In this document: piece after piece, positions 11,601-23,930 of the stretch | Numbering within the stretch: the stretch's first letter is position 1 | Layout: each line of letters begins with the position of its first letter | DNA from: Phycomyces nitens | Lineage: Eukaryota > Mucoromycota > Mucoromycetes > Mucorales > Phycomycetaceae | Length of the DNA: 64,000 bases | Reading direction: 5' to 3' | Assembly (NCBI GenBank): GCA_022702545.1 | Contig: JAHRBC010000002.1 | Location: 310,001-374,000 of the forward strand | Made by a program: the position numbers and the translations under genes | Notes under the pieces: model-generated | The model's database searches: none | Told to the model about the DNA's origin: nothing | What the model saw: only the letters and a program-made list of their open reading frames with translations

Positions 11601-12340
11601 CTTGCCACTTTATAAAAATTTTCTTTTTCTTTTTCTTTCCTTATAAATATCAATACCAAATAAAATAAAATAAAATGGCTAATAATGTCAAAAACAAAAA
11701 AATTGTTTCAAAAAACGGTAGCATAACTACCGTTTTGTTCACACAGGCGAAAAATTATTTTTCTCAAAAATGCGCAACATCTTTAACACCAAATAAAATG
11801 CTCATTTCAATAAACAAGGTTGCCTAAAAACTTACGAGCCCTTTCTATGGTACTACAACTACCTCATTGCCTGATGAAAAGACATTCCATGCAACTTTTA
11901 TGATTCGGGATCGATGACATTACCTTTCAACCACAATCTGCGGAGATAAAGTGCTCTAATAAATATTAATGTCATATAAAATAAAATAAAATGGCTAATA
12001 ATATCAAAAACAAAAAATTGGTTTCAAAAAAATGGTAGTTATGCTACCGTTTTGTTCACACAGGCGAAAAATTATTTTTCTCAAAAATGCGCAACATCGT
12101 TAACACCAAATAAAATGCTCATTTCAATAAATAATGTTGCCTAAAAACTTACGAGCCCTTTCTATGGTACTACAACTACCTCATTGCCTGATAAAAAGAC
12201 ATTCCATGCGACTTTTATGAATCGGCATCGATGACATTACCTTTCAACCACAATCTGCGGAGATAAAGTGCTCAAAAATCATAAAAAATGGTAGTTATGC
12301 TACCGTTTTTGGCACAGCTACCGGTCCTTCCGCCGTAGTG
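8691..12340 (+). mobile_element. CACTA-like element B (non-autonomous), TSD ACA
   Basis: The element is bounded by CACTACGGCGGAA at 8691 and its complement ending at 12340, and is flanked on both sides by ACA. Unit A2 at about 36200-36245 carries the uninterrupted sequence (CCAAACCTTATT…GAAAAATTGCAAG), which confirms a clean insertion. Both ends have arrays of ACGGTAG/CTACCGT, including the palindrome AACGGTAGCTAACTACCGTT near 8705. The only coding matter is a transposase tail remnant at 10530-11615, so it must be mobilised in trans. It is nearly identical to element A. Confidence 0.9.
10530..11615 (+). pseudogene. Transposase C-terminal remnant in element B
   Basis: Exon-like blocks run in order: LKGVLKKILGTPHSF at about 10540-10677, then 10741-10965, 10969-11211 and 11276-11615. 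An intron with GTGAGT…CTAG boundaries separates the last two. A TGA at 10963-10965 breaks the frame and is shared with copy A, so it predates their duplication. The last block (FYFEHKEVDG, HQVGLIQYP) has the layout of the C-terminus of Tnp2-type transposases. No catalytic core remains. Copy A lacks one A in a run of A residues near 5689, which shifts its frame relative to this copy. Confidence 0.55.
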
Positions 12341-12718
12341 ACACATGTACATGAAAAATTGCAAGTGATGTTTTTACCTCGTTCTTTGTACAAACTTGCA
12401 TTTACCCTTCTCACCTCAACCTTCTGTCAACATCTATCACATTTAAACAACCACTTCTTTACATTTCCTCTTTTGTCATTCGTTGGAAATCGCCAACCAA
12501 CATCTTGTCTCTTTTATTTCTCTTTTCTCCTTCTCTGATTCGCGGATCCGTACTATTCACATCTAGTTTTACTATTTTCCTTTCTTCTTATTTCTTCTTA
12601 TCCAAATCTCTTATTATTATTTTACTATCCTCTCGTTTTTCCCAACAAATGACTCATTCATTATGTTGTGGTTTTTTCCTTATTTTATTTTCTCATATTT
12701 TTATTCAAAAGGATGGTC

Positions 12719-12726
12719 TATAAAAG
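12719..12726 (+). promoter_or_regulatory. TATA box of unit A1
   Basis: TATAAAAG followed about 25 bp later by CAATAAAC. This is the pol II promoter/poly(A) layout of an LTR, and A2 carries the same block at about 36594. Confidence 0.55.
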
Positions 12727-12933
12727 ACACCTTATTTTCAATCAATAAACAACATCTATTCTGTGATCAATTTTCTGTCTTGAAAGAAATCTTTGTTTCA
12801 TTTATCTGAACATTCAATAATTGCCAGTATTTTGGGGCTAAGTTGAACTGTTACTTTTTGTTTCAAATATTTCTATTTTCTTTGACCTTTGGTTATTCAT
12901 ACACACACAACCAAAACACACACGCGTCATTAG

Positions 12934-13685
12934 TGACACGTGTGTTGTGGGCAGGTTCAGTTTCGACCATGAAGCCGGACCAAGGGCCCGGGCATAGACG
13001 TAGGAGGTGTTGGAGGCCGGGCTAGCCCGAGTAAGAAGTCCGAGCTGAGTGAGTTGGGCAGGTTTCTGGTGAGGTGACGTTGGCAGGGCGATCCCCGAGT
13101 TTCTATATTTTTCTTTCTTCCTAGTCTTTTCTTGTTTTTATTTTATCACATTTATTTATTTCCTTTTTTATATTATTTCCTTTTCTATTTCTTTTGTGAA
13201 TCCTTGACACCTTCTTGCAGGATTGCACCATTTAACACCTCTTTAAACAATTGTCTTTGTACAATGTACTTCTTCCATTTTTACCTTTATTATTTTTACA
13301 ATATTTTTATACTATACTTTATCACACTTGTCTAGAATTGCATCATTTTATTCACTTATTTCTTTATTCTTCGTTTTACATTGACTGCGATAGCACAATT
13401 CCATCCAGTTATTTTATTATTTTTGGTTATTCTTTTTTGATTCTGAATGTCTATAAAAGACATTCAGTTTTCAATCAATAAAAGATATCTTTTGTTGGGT
13501 TTAATACTGGTTCTATTTTATTTTATTTGTACTTTTCAATCTCTGAAGAGCAGTGATATTTTGCCCGGTTACATTTTGGGAATATACTGTTGAGTTTTGT
13601 TAGTCATTTTCTTTATCTATATTATCGTTTTACTATTTGCTGTTGTTTGTCACTATACACAACCGTATACACACATCACGCGTCA
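12934..13685 (+). repeat. LTR-like unit B1 (uninterrupted)
   Basis: This is the only complete type B unit, 752 bp, from TGACACGTGTGTTGTGGGC to ATCACGCGTCA, flanked by TTAG on both sides. It has a GC-rich head, a C/T-rich body, TATAAAAGACATTC, CAATAAAAG, a leader with GAAGAGCAGTGATATTTTGC, and the common end. It serves as the reference for B0, B2 and B3. Confidence 0.75.
13452..13459 (+). promoter_or_regulatory. TATA box of unit B1
   Basis: TATAAAAG with CAATAAAAG about 25 bp downstream, at the same place as in B0 and B2. Confidence 0.55.
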
Positions 13686-14892
13686 TTAGTAACATGGGTG
13701 TTGTAGGGTTTCCAGCTTTGCCCACTTCTCTCCATTTCACGTGACTTTTCCAAGGTCTTCCCTGCTAGAAAGCGTGATGTAGCATCCTGATCAACTTGGC
13801 AACGTCACCTTTCTCCATTTGCAAGTCACCTTATTTCTCATATCTCCCTTTTCTCCGCACTTCTTTGATTTTCCATATTTGTCACCCTCGCTCTCATTTC
13901 AAACCCCTCCTATCCATTTCCATATTTATCCATTGTACACTATTTTTGTCATCTATCTTCCTTTCCCTTCTCCCCACATTGCTGTCTGTGCGCACTTATC
14001 TTCCTCTTCATGTTATCTACCTCTTTACACCCTCTCACACATCAGCACTTCATTTTATTCATACCCCTTCATATCTCTGTCCCTTCTCTCACACTGCTCA
14101 CTTTATCATATTACTGTTATCCATATCTTCATACTTCATATTTACATTGTCTTCGCACATTTTCATATCTCATTTTGTCTTATCATATTTGTCCTCCATT
14201 TTTATATTATCACCTTCACTGTATATCCCATTTTCTCATACTATCATATCTTATTTTGTCTTATCATCTCATACCTCTCCCCCCAACACTGCAAAAGAAG
14301 GGTTGTATTAGCCAGAATTAGAGATTTTGAATTATTACGAATTTTTAAAAATGAATTCTAACTCCATCATTTTGATGATTTTTTAATGATGAGACCTAAT
14401 TTCGCATTTTATTTCATATATGAGCTCTAAATCGCAGATTTGACGCAAAATAGCACACATTTTAAATGACTTTGCAAAACAAATAAATAAAATTGGTACT
14501 ATTTTTTTTTCATTTTTATAAACTATATCAATTTTTACGATTCTTGCTTTTTTATTGATTTTATAGACAAAACATTCAATATATTTAAGATGAATCGATG
14601 TGTACATAATAATAATGACCAATATTTTAAAATAAAAAAATAATATTCAAGGATAATTAATAATTTCGGCACCATTAGTAATCCACCAATTTTTTTTGAA
14701 TTTAACAGAGATTGGGTTTGTAATGCTTATAAATATTAAGGGAGATTGATTCAAAGCCCAGATATCAAAAGACGATGATGAATAAATGGTGTGTTTGATG
14801 GTAGGATTAATAATATATATCGTCTCGCTCTGAAATATGATTCATATAAAAAAGAGCCAAATATAATACCTCTTGCTCATATAATCTTTATT

Positions 14893-17800
14893 ATGAATAA
14901 CATTAAAAACGAAACATACAACCTCCTGTGCAAATGTTTGGCCTGTACCAAATATACAGCCAATGGAATATTGCAGAATGCACAGACATTCATGCGCCAT
15001 AAGAATTCTGATAATGTGTCAAGCATTGGTCCCAAGGATAGAGATGATTGTAAGTGAAATTGTATATCGTTATTCATAATCTAATAATGTTTGTTGTTAA
15101 TTATTACAGCCAATGTCAGAAGCACAGTTGAAGAAGAGTCAGATATCATAATGCCTGATGTTTCTAATGAGTTTATTGATTGTAAGTGCGATATATTTTG
15201 GTTATCAATTACAGGTACTAACTTTTATTTTATTATAGATGAAGACAACTTTTCTATCATGTCAGTCGAAACTACTGGACAACAGATACCTTTCTTGAGA
15301 GAAGACAATGTTTTTGACGTTGAGGAGGAATCAGATGTTGAGTCATCACTCATTGCAGCTGACAATGAGGATTCCGATTCAAATGATGAATCTAGCGATG
15401 AAGATGAGACTGAGATTGATGGCGGCAATGGTTTTGAACAAATGATGGCTTCAAGTATGTATACATAAAATACAAACATATTTAATTGTATACAAGTTAT
15501 TTATCATATACTTTCATTTGTAGTTGGATCCCTGAAAATTCATGACATGTCCCAAACCAGCCAGTTCATGGCCATCTTTGGCGTTATCTTCTAAGCATTC
15601 TACTTGGTGCAAATGGGAGGATCGGCCATGCTCAAATTCTTCCACCATCTTCTTGTTGCATTTGAGAAAGATGCTGACCTGCCTCTTACTGTCAACGCCT
15701 TGAAAGCAATGACCGGATTTGATGTAATGACCAAAGGCATTGTAAAGTACACCGTTTGCAACAAGTGCTTTGCAATCTACTCGCCAGACAATCATCAGCC
15801 AACATGCACGTTCAAGAAGTATTCCACCACACAAGCCCAAATTTGCAACAATCCTCTTTTCCACAATTCATCAGCCAGAGATCCTATTCCGTTCATGGTG
15901 TTCCCATACAATTTGCTCAAGAACACTTTGACACAGTATCTCTGTAAGCCTGGATTTGAGGACAAGATGTTGCAATGGAGATCAAGAGAGACCGTTGAGA
16001 ACACCTTCCTTGACATATATGATGGTGCAATGTGGAATGAGTTGCTCGATGATAATGATATGCCATTTGTTGATGATAACTATTCTCTCATGTTGACATT
16101 GAACGTGGATTGGTTTCAGCCATTCGATGGGCGCACTCATGCCAGTGGTGCGTTGTATCTGTCAATCAACAACTTGCCCAGGGAAGAAAGGATGAAGCCA
16201 GAAAATATCATTCTTGTTGGTGTCATGCCAGGGCCAAAGGAAGCAAAGACTGATCAGATGAACAACTTTCTTGAACCTCTTGTTGACGAGTTGGTTGACT
16301 TCTACAGTGGAATGACAATCAAGACGGCCATGTTCCCTGGTGGTGTTTGTGTTCGTGCTGCTCTCATGTGTGTTGCCTGTGATATACCAGCTGCAAGAAA
16401 AACCGCGGGATTTACAGGGCATGCAAGCACCAACGCCTGTCACAAGTGTGCACATCAATTTTCGGTGATCGATGGATCAAGCAAGATCGATTACTCTGGA
16501 TTTGACGTTGATAATTGGACACCAAGAGAAAAGGCAACCAATGCTGTGCATGCCGAAATGTGGTTCAATGCAGAATCAGACGTCGAGCGAGCAGAGTTGG
16601 AGAAGCACAATGGTACCCGGTATTCAGAATTGCACCGCCTACATTACTTTGATCCTGTTTGGTGTACAATTGTGGATCCTATGCACAACTTGTTTCTTGG
16701 CACAGCCAAACGGATGGTCAACATTTGGAGAGACCTCGGTTATTTTCCCAGCACTACTCTTGCCCGCATGCAACATCTGGCAGATTCCATTCTTGTTCCT
16801 CCTGGATATGCTGTATTGTCCAACAAAATTGCTTCTGGGTTCCCATATATGAAGGCAGACGAGTGGCAATTGTGGTGTCTTGTGTATTTGCTGGTTGTCC
16901 TGGAGAATGCTTTGCCAGAAACAGACTACAATAACTGGCTAGTATTTGTTGATGCATGTCGCCTATTGACAGGACCATCTGTTACGACCCAGAGTATAGA
17001 CGAAGCACACCAGCTCCTTGGTGATTTTGGCGAAAAGTGCGAGATATTGTATGGAACTGTCAGTATCACGCCAAACATGCATCTGCATATGCACTTACGT
17101 GAGTCCATGCTTGACTTTGGCCCTGTCTATGCATTCTGGTTGTATAGCTTTGAACGATACAATGGCAAGCTCAAGAACATCAAGACAAATCGCCGCAATG
17201 GATTCGAGGTCACTTTCATGAAGGTCTTCTTGGAAAAGGGATTCATCAGCAACTTTCTTCAGTTCTATTCTGCCAAACTTTCACCACCCATGGTAGAATT
17301 TCTCCAAGAAGTTGCTCAAATAGCACCGACGCCTGTCAGATCCTTGGTGAACTCTGAGTACGGCCACCCTCTACATCTTCAATTCAACCTCAACATGTTC
17401 CTCCAAGCTGCCACCAATCCATGGTTTAATGTCACTGGAAGTGAAGCCTTGCCATTGACCTCGTTGCCATTGAAATTGTCGCCTTTATCTATAATGACTG
17501 GCAATCATTATAAGTACTTGGTCGAATTTTATAACAAGGCTTACCAAGACACTGGCATTTCCTTCTGTGCCACGGATAGCATCCCACTTGGAGGGCATGT
17601 CTATATCAATGACCGGATTTGCAAGATGAAGAAGATTTCGTTGCTAGGACAAGAGTATTGGAGTGGTGAAAAGAAAAAGCGCAGTTCTTTTGTACAAGTC
17701 TTGTTTCTGGACAATTCGACAAGTAAATTTGTTGCATTTCCCGGCCAGATTGAGTATTTATTTACTCATGTTATCAAGATTGGTGGAATCGAAAGAGTTT

Positions 17801-18027
17801 CTACTTTTGCTTTCGTCAAATGGTTTCTGACGTATAATGCTGGCAGATATCAACCGTTGATAAACCAAGGTCTGGAGCTGTGGGAGAAGGGGTTTTTAGA
17901 GGAGACTGTTGAGTGTATTATTCCAGTACATCGTCTGCATTCTTGCTTTGCATTGACAACTCACAATCTCCAACAAGGGTCTCAAAAACGCCTAATTATT
18001 CCATTACCTAGAAAAGTCGTCACTTAA
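14893..18027 (+). pseudogene. Tnp2-type transposase of E1 (four exons, N-terminal stop)
   Basis: Predicted exons are 14893-15049, 15111-15181, 15239-15454 and 15524-18027, joined by GTAAGT/GTATGT…AG introns. Exon 1 encodes a compact Cys motif (CKCLAC) and exon 3 an acidic segment (SSDEDETEID). The long last exon carries the transposase core: NVDWFQPFDG, PREERMKPENIILVG, CDIPAARKT, a CHKC zinc-type pair, IVDPMHNLFLGTAKRM and FERYNGKLKN. These recur in E2, E3 and Q. It ends with the shared C-terminal pattern (GQIEYLF…IIPVHRLH). A TAA at 15592-15594 interrupts the N-terminal helix that homologues read through, so either translation begins at 15604 or 15613 or the gene is dead. Identification as a CACTA (Tnp2-like) transposase rests on these motifs plus the CACTG ends and 3-bp TSD. 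Confidence 0.85.
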
Positions 18028-18559
18028 TAAAAAAAATTGCGTTTTTGACCACAAACATCAGCCACGTAATGCTTATTTTTCTTGTTTTACTTTACTATCT
18101 GTTCTTTTATCAATACATTTTTAAGATTGATTAAAATATTAGATTGATATATACAAGTTACGTCCTTTAAAACAGATCTCAAAACAAATATTTATTTTCT
18201 CCAGCTCATTATGCGATAAGCCAAGTAGTTGTTTATTTAATACCCAATGATCAGCTATATTTTAAAGTTTATACTACATAATATACTAAAAATTTTCATT
18301 TAAATTCCAAGTTTATAAAGCTGATGAAAATATTTTATTTTGCTATTAAATATTTGTTTTGCAATAATTACGACTAAAATAAAATAACCATTAAAAATAA
18401 TATTGTTTCTCACCATCTTGTCTTTCTTTATTTTTTATTGCAACAACAATACAAAAACGAGTAATGCCAACCCTACCACCATCATCTTCCAGCCCAACAA
18501 CTTGTTTCAACTTATTCAATAAAGACCATTATATCAAGACAACCAAATACAAATTTTTT

Positions 18560-19658
18560 TTATTGCCGTGTTGCAATCCACTTGGCAACACGCGCCTTCT
18601 GCTCTTTTGACAATTCAATGTGTCTACTTTCAACAGGACAAGAAGAAAAGTCAATGACCTTCATCTTCTTTTCCTTGCTCCTCTGGGCTTTCAACTCGCC
18701 CAAGTACTCCTCGACCTATATATCATAATCGAATTAATTAATTATATGAAGCACATCAAATTTGCCCGAACAATATCTTACCAAAGGATGTCTGTTACTG
18801 GGAGTATAAACGGTATACTCCCGTTGCTCATCATCAGACTCAATGTTGGACAACATCTCTTTGTCCAAGAGATCCTCGACGGTCTCTCCATACTTGGACT
18901 CCAAGTTTGCCTTGTCTGCCAAATGCAGCCTCTTGTAGGCTTCGAGGATCTATTTCAAAATCAAGTATTAGAAGTATGAAAACAAATATTATATTATACT
19001 AACTCTTGTTTTTCTCGTACGTCTACGAGAAGACTGGTTTCGCTTAGCTAACTTTTCTGGCGAGGTGTTAGCTCTGTTTAGCTTGTACGAGATGTGCCGT
19101 CTTGTTTTTCCTCTATGACTGCAGATGCAAGAGGCTGTCCTTCAGGCTGCTGGTGAATGTACATCCGGACCTTGTCTGCAATAGGCCGGTTGGATGAAGA
19201 GAGTGCCCCCTCATTCATTGTCAATGGTGTAGACACCAAGACATTCCTTGTCTCTGATCGTATGAGACGCTATATGACATAGGGTAAGTAATTCATCAAT
19301 ATAAAATTAATATTTATATATAGATATCCTACCGAGACCGATGGAAGTCGATACTTCATATACATCTGTGGTGGTGGAGCTTGATGGGGGAAACTTGGCT
19401 ACTGTTGCCATTCGAGTTCTTGAGGGATTCCATCCCTTGATGGACCTGCTGCAACAGGACATGCAACTCATTCAGTCTTGTCTGAAGAGCCGACAGGTTT
19501 GACAACACTGCGCCGTCCTGTTCAGCGTTGTTGCTTGGAGCAGGAAGGATCGTCTGCATCACGGTTCCTGCTGGTCTAGTGCCACTAGTCTTACCAATCG
19601 ACTTCTTGGTAGTCAACTTGTAGGTCTTTTTAGAGCTTGATGATATAAATTGAGACAT
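18560..19658 (-). CDS. Accessory protein of E1 (diverged WRSD family)
   Basis: This multi-exon minus-strand gene is convergent with the transposase. Exon 1 (from ATG at 19658) encodes a basic N-terminus and a heptad-like stretch (LSALQTRLNELHVLLQQVHQGMESL) that may form a coiled coil. Later blocks encode a basic region (SSRRRTRKTR near 19015-19045), the block KANLESKYGETVEDLLDKEM…YTPSNRHP (about 18780-18920) and a tail ending WIATRQ. Order and spacing match the accessory genes of E2, E3 and Q, where the motif reads PxWRSDE or PSWRSDK. Here it has drifted to PSNRHP. Function is unknown; by analogy with the second protein of plant En/Spm elements it could bind element ends, but nothing in the sequence proves this. 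Splice sites of the middle exons are tentative. Confidence 0.6.
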
Positions 19659-19999
19659 TGAATACTAGAAAAATATATTAAAGTGTGAGGTTCGTTGATT
19701 ATGAATATCTATTTTCCAATAGATTTTGAAATATTCCGTAAATAATACATACATGAGAAAGTAATTAAAAGTAATTAAAAAATATACTTCTTTCTAAAGA
19801 GATTTTATAGTATTTTGATCTTTGCTTACATTATGCTGTCAGGTATACTTAGTAATCTGCTTCAACTGGCTAATCCATTTAATTTGCTTGCACTGACTAA
19901 TCCATTTGTAATATTTGGGCTCTGTTTCAAAAATACAAATCGTTTTATTAAGTGGGCTTATTAGTTCCACGTCACGTTCGGGACACTCAATATTGCCGT

Positions 20000-20710
20000 T
20001 GATCTCTATTGGATTTTTGCTTTCAATCTTTGTTCGTTTCTTTTCTTTTCCTTTCCTTTACTTTTCGGCATGGTAAGCATCATTCTCTTTTAAATTTTTT
20101 TACTCATCATGACCTTATATTTGTCCAGATATTCTTTTCTATATCCATACAAGGGCTGCTGGTTTATGTCAATAACTCTGGTATACTGGTAATGTTCTTT
20201 TTATTATCTCATTCAGTTTCCACAAGCTCATTGCTCTGCTTAGTAATTCACGGCCTCCCATTACAAACAAATACAGAGGAGCACTTTGCTGTATATTATG
20301 GTATGATGACACTCTTTTATATACTAGGCATGCTTTATTAACATTCGTTCCATTCATTAGAATTTTTTCGGTCATCTGGTATGTGCCGATTCCATGTCAT
20401 CTGGTCAGTAATTGTGTCTGTTATACCCATTACCAAGTAAGTATACAACCTTTCAGCCCTTATATCACTTTACTAATCTATTATGTAATAGATGTAATCA
20501 AAATATTCTTCATCTGGTCGGCCATTGCGCCCATTACACTGATTACCAAGTAAGTATATAACCACTCAACGTTTATATTATTTTCCTGACATATTCTTAA
20601 TAGATATTACCAAAATTTTCTATATCATTTATCAAAGTATTCAAGTTTTCTCGATATAAATACCAATGTAAGTATTGTTGTTTTATTCAAATTATTTTAC
20701 AGTCTGCTAA
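20000..20710 (+). other. Intron-dense region of E1, possible third gene
   Basis: Short blocks bounded by AG and GTAAGT/GTATRC lie between the accessory gene and the right end. One block (about 20129-20181) reads IFFSISIQGLLVYVNNSG, which is hydrophobic. Two later blocks share CATCTGGTCRG and end ATTACCAA just before GTAAGTATA, like duplicated exons. The first putative exon ends in ATG directly before GTAAGC (about 20070). The orientation is divergent from the accessory gene, as in E3 and Q. I cannot assemble one continuous reading frame, so it may be degenerate or non-coding. Confidence 0.35.
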
Positions 20711-23519
20711 AATAAACCCATGAAAATTATCTAGCCACCCTCTTTTTTTCAAAAGAAAACAAACACCCACGTAAGCAGTGCCGCAGCAAGTAACAAAGGA
20801 AGGTAGGGGGTCTAGTAGACCAGGGTAACCCATATATTCTCCAGATGAGTAAAAGAATACCCATCCAATTGAGAAAAGGGCAAGGCTAGCATATTAGGCA
20901 ATAAAAGTAGGAGTGAGTAGAGATGAGAACGAATAGAAATCATTAGGAAAACTTTTTTTATCCAATAAAAACTATTATAAACTACATCTTTGGCCTGTAT
21001 CTGCCATGAATTCATACCGAATTCATACTGAATCCTATGAGGACACTGCTTTAATATTGAAAAGAGCAACCTATATAAAGTAATTTAAAGAACTGAATCC
21101 TTCGGGGCTAGAAAATATGGGACGAAAAAAAAGAAACCCCCCAATTTTCGTGACAAAAAAAAGCACAAAAAAAATAACCCACCTTTTGCTTTTTGCGCTT
21201 TGACGTTTCAGTATACTGATTGGAATCATTCAGATAACGAATCCTAAAAATTTAATATTGAAAAATTTGGCAAATATTATATCAAATCTTTATCATTCAG
21301 TCAAGAATTTTATAAATATCAGTATACTAAAATGGCCCTTCTTTTGCAGTGCAAAGTCATTATTATCCTTATCCATTATCTCATATACTGTTCTATTTTT
21401 CATTCACACACCCAATTCCTATATTTTATTATTAATCAATTCACCATTTATCACTAAGTAACATTTTACGAAATCTATATAAGAGACCAAAATCTCAATC
21501 AATAAACATTATCAGTTACCTCTCTCTTAAATTCCGTCCCTGAACTAGTGAATTGTCTTGTATAGAAATTCCTAGTCATACCTGTGCCAAGATTGATTTT
21601 TCTTTTCATCCAATTCCCTTTTCCGTCCAAATCTGTATCTTCCCAGTACCTTGCTGTCAACTTTAGTAATTGTCCTGAGTGAAATTATCTAGTTCCCCTC
21701 TCCTATTATATCTCTTCCTCCCTGTTTCCATTGCTGTCAAGAATATATTCAACTGTTCCGAGCAAAGTTATATATCTCTATCCATATTTTCACCTTTTCT
21801 TTCTCTTGTCCATTTCTTGCTGTCCAATTTCGGTTTCTACCCCCGTTATTGTCTATCTCTATCGCACCATTGTTATTGTCAACAAGTGGTATTTAATTTA
21901 TTATATTTTCTGACTCGTTTTCACATCACAACAAACTCAACACGCGTCATTAGTGACACGGGTGTTGTAGGGTTTTCAGCTTCGCTCACTTCTCTCCATT
22001 TCACGTGACTTTTCCAAGGCCTTCTCTGCTAGAAAGAGTGACGTAGCATCCTGATCAACTTGGCAACGTCACCTTTCCCCATTTGCAAGTCACCTTATTT
22101 CTCATATCTCCCTTTTCTCCGCACTTCTTTGATTTTCCATATTTGTCACCCTCGCTCTCATTTCAAACCCCTTCTATCCATTTCCATATTTATCTATTGT
22201 ACACTATTTTTGTCATCTATCTTCCCTTCCCTTCTCCCCACATTGCTGTCTGTGCGCACTTATCTTTCTCTTCATGTTATCTACCTCTTTACACCCTCTC
22301 ACACATCAGCACTTCATTTTATTCATACCCCTTCATATCTCTGTCCCTTCTCTCATACTGCTCACTTTATCATATTACTGTTATCCATATCTTCATACTT
22401 CATATTTACATTGTCTTCGCACATTTTCATATCTCATTTTGTCTTATCATATTTGTCCTCCATTTTTATATTATCACCTTCACTGTATATCCTATTTTCT
22501 CATACTATCATATCTTATTTTGTCTTATCATCTCATACCCCTCCCCCCAAAGTCATTATTATCCTTATCCATTATCTCATATACTGTTCTATTTTTCATT
22601 CACACACCCAATTCCTATATTTTATTATTAATCAATTCATCATTTATCACTAAGTAACATTTTACGAAGTCTATATAAGAGACCAAAATTTCAATCAACA
22701 CTGCAAAAAATAATCTAAATCATTACAATATTAAAAGTTTATAATTGTAATTTTATGTATTAATTTAATATCTGATAAATAAATTTTAATAAATACCCAG
22801 TCAGTATGTTAAAGAATAACTGACCAGATATTATATATTAACATGTCAGATTTGAAAATTTGGTGTGAGCTTAGTTATAAAGATTGTGTATAAACTCTAT
22901 TCCAAAAGCAAACATACATACTATTACAAATTAAGAATAAAAACATGCACTGTTTGAGAACACCTGTCTGAGAAGAACATATATCTAGGCACGTAATAAC
23001 AGCAGTGTTTTGCATTTTTTTGATGACAATGATTTGATCAATTGCTTCGGAAAAGCTGTTCTTTTTGGTATTAATTCTAAAAATAATATTCTCAATTGGA
23101 AATTGGTTTGTAGGAATATATTTTTATATTTATTTTTATTTTGAATAAAAAAGAATCGCTCATAATAATAATTGCTCTATAATATTTATTCTAATATATA
23201 TATATAATTCTTGATTGTATGAGAGAGATGTAGATACTTGCTTTATGGATATATTCTATAATAAATAGCAAATGCTATTAATATGATTGATTTTGATACT
23301 ATTAATCAAATTATATAATACCTTGCTTCCTTGATTTGCTTGATATCTTTTTAGAGCTAGAGAATATTGTGAGAAAAATTATTAAATATTTATACCAGCT
23401 TACTTATTATATATAGTCCTTGAAAATGTTGAATACTTTGATTTAATAAAGGCAAAGACAAACTTTTGAAATAGAATACTAAGTAGAGATAGCAATGAGT
23501 AAGAATATTAAAAAATATT

Positions 23520-23930
23520 TTTCAAGTATATATACTTACTAGAGGTATGAATTTCTGGAGGGCGGCTATATAGATACATAACATTTCTAATAGAATATGT
23601 ATCAGTAAGAATAATAATCGAATGTAATAAAGAACATAGTACTTATCTTTGTATACCAGAATGATTTTGATTTTGTTTGCCAGGAGTATATATGGCAAAC
23701 CGCGCTTTAGAAGAAGTACTTGGATGATAATAAAAAGTAGAGAAAGAAAAAAAATGGATGAATAAAAAACAATCTTTGAAATAGCCATAGAATCTGAGAG
23801 ATGATTACATATTTTTTTTTGAAAATAAAAAAATAAAAATATGTTTGTTGTGAATACCAAGTATGCAAAAAAGGCGATTAACACACTGTGCGCAAACCCA
23901 GTCTGTAATATTCGTTGTACTCTCAGTGCT
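23520..23930 (-). other. Hydrophobic open region of E2, possible third gene
   Basis: A minus-strand open stretch of about 120 codons is strongly hydrophobic (LIAFFAYLVF, FYSSIFFLSLLFIIIQVLLL, LLFLLIHILLEMLCIYIAAL), with three or four possible membrane segments. It also contains AG…GT-bounded blocks, for example CCGCCCTCCAG…CCTCTA before GTAAGTATA near 23540. Its position and direction match the third regions of E1, E3 and Q. AT-rich DNA readily yields such reads by chance, so this is tentative. Confidence 0.3.

Larger units (their letters stand above)
8451..12929 (+). repeat. LTR-like unit A1, interrupted by CACTA element B
   Basis: The unit starts TGACACGGTTGTGGTGGGG and ends AACACACACGCGTCA. 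Without element B it is about 826 bp (8451-8690 plus 12344-12929). It shares its sequence with A2 (29485-36801), whose own interruption falls at a different point, so each copy gives the other's pre-insertion sequence. A GC-rich head with repeated CCAGTCCGGCC-like words leads into a C/T-rich body, then TATAAAAGACACC and CAATAAAC, then the conserved end. No coding capacity is evident. It is the unit closest to the tRNA. Confidence 0.75.
14287..21351 (+). mobile_element. CACTA-like element E1 (7.07 kb), TSD CAA
   Basis: The ends are CACTGCAAAAGAAGGG and its complement (16 identical bp), flanked by CAA on both sides. Unit C2 at about 22545-22556 shows the empty site with a single CAA. The element carries a plus-strand transposase, a convergent accessory gene and an intron-dense third region near the right end. 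An in-frame TAA near the start of the main transposase exon suggests the copy is no longer autonomous. The stretch 14287-14890 holds no gene I can support. Confidence 0.9.
13690..21949 (+). repeat. LTR-like unit C1, interrupted by element E1
   Basis: The head begins TAACATGGGTGTTGTAGGG (other C units begin TGACACGGG) and the end is CAACACGCGTCA. Without E1 it is about 1192 bp (13690-14286 plus 21355-21949). Unit C2 supplies the unbroken sequence across the E1 site (CCCCCCAAAGTCATT). The head has long pyrimidine-rich open frames, but several frames are open at once and amino-acid use is extreme, so they are not genes. TATATAAGAGACC and CAATAAAC mark the promoter region near 21478. Confidence 0.75.

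Noticed and set aside
13796..14361. Long open frames rich in F, L, S, Y, H and I in the heads of C units (also 22060-22657, 36756-37376 and 4178-4566)
   Set aside because: Two or three frames are open at once, amino-acid use is extreme, and the DNA is a pyrimidine-rich LTR-like repeat. There are no motifs and no consistent start between copies.
16162..16458. Antisense frames inside the transposase exons (for example also 34304-34942 and 46048-46803)
   Set aside because: They mirror strongly conserved sense coding sequence. The sense strands carry the motifs and the introns.
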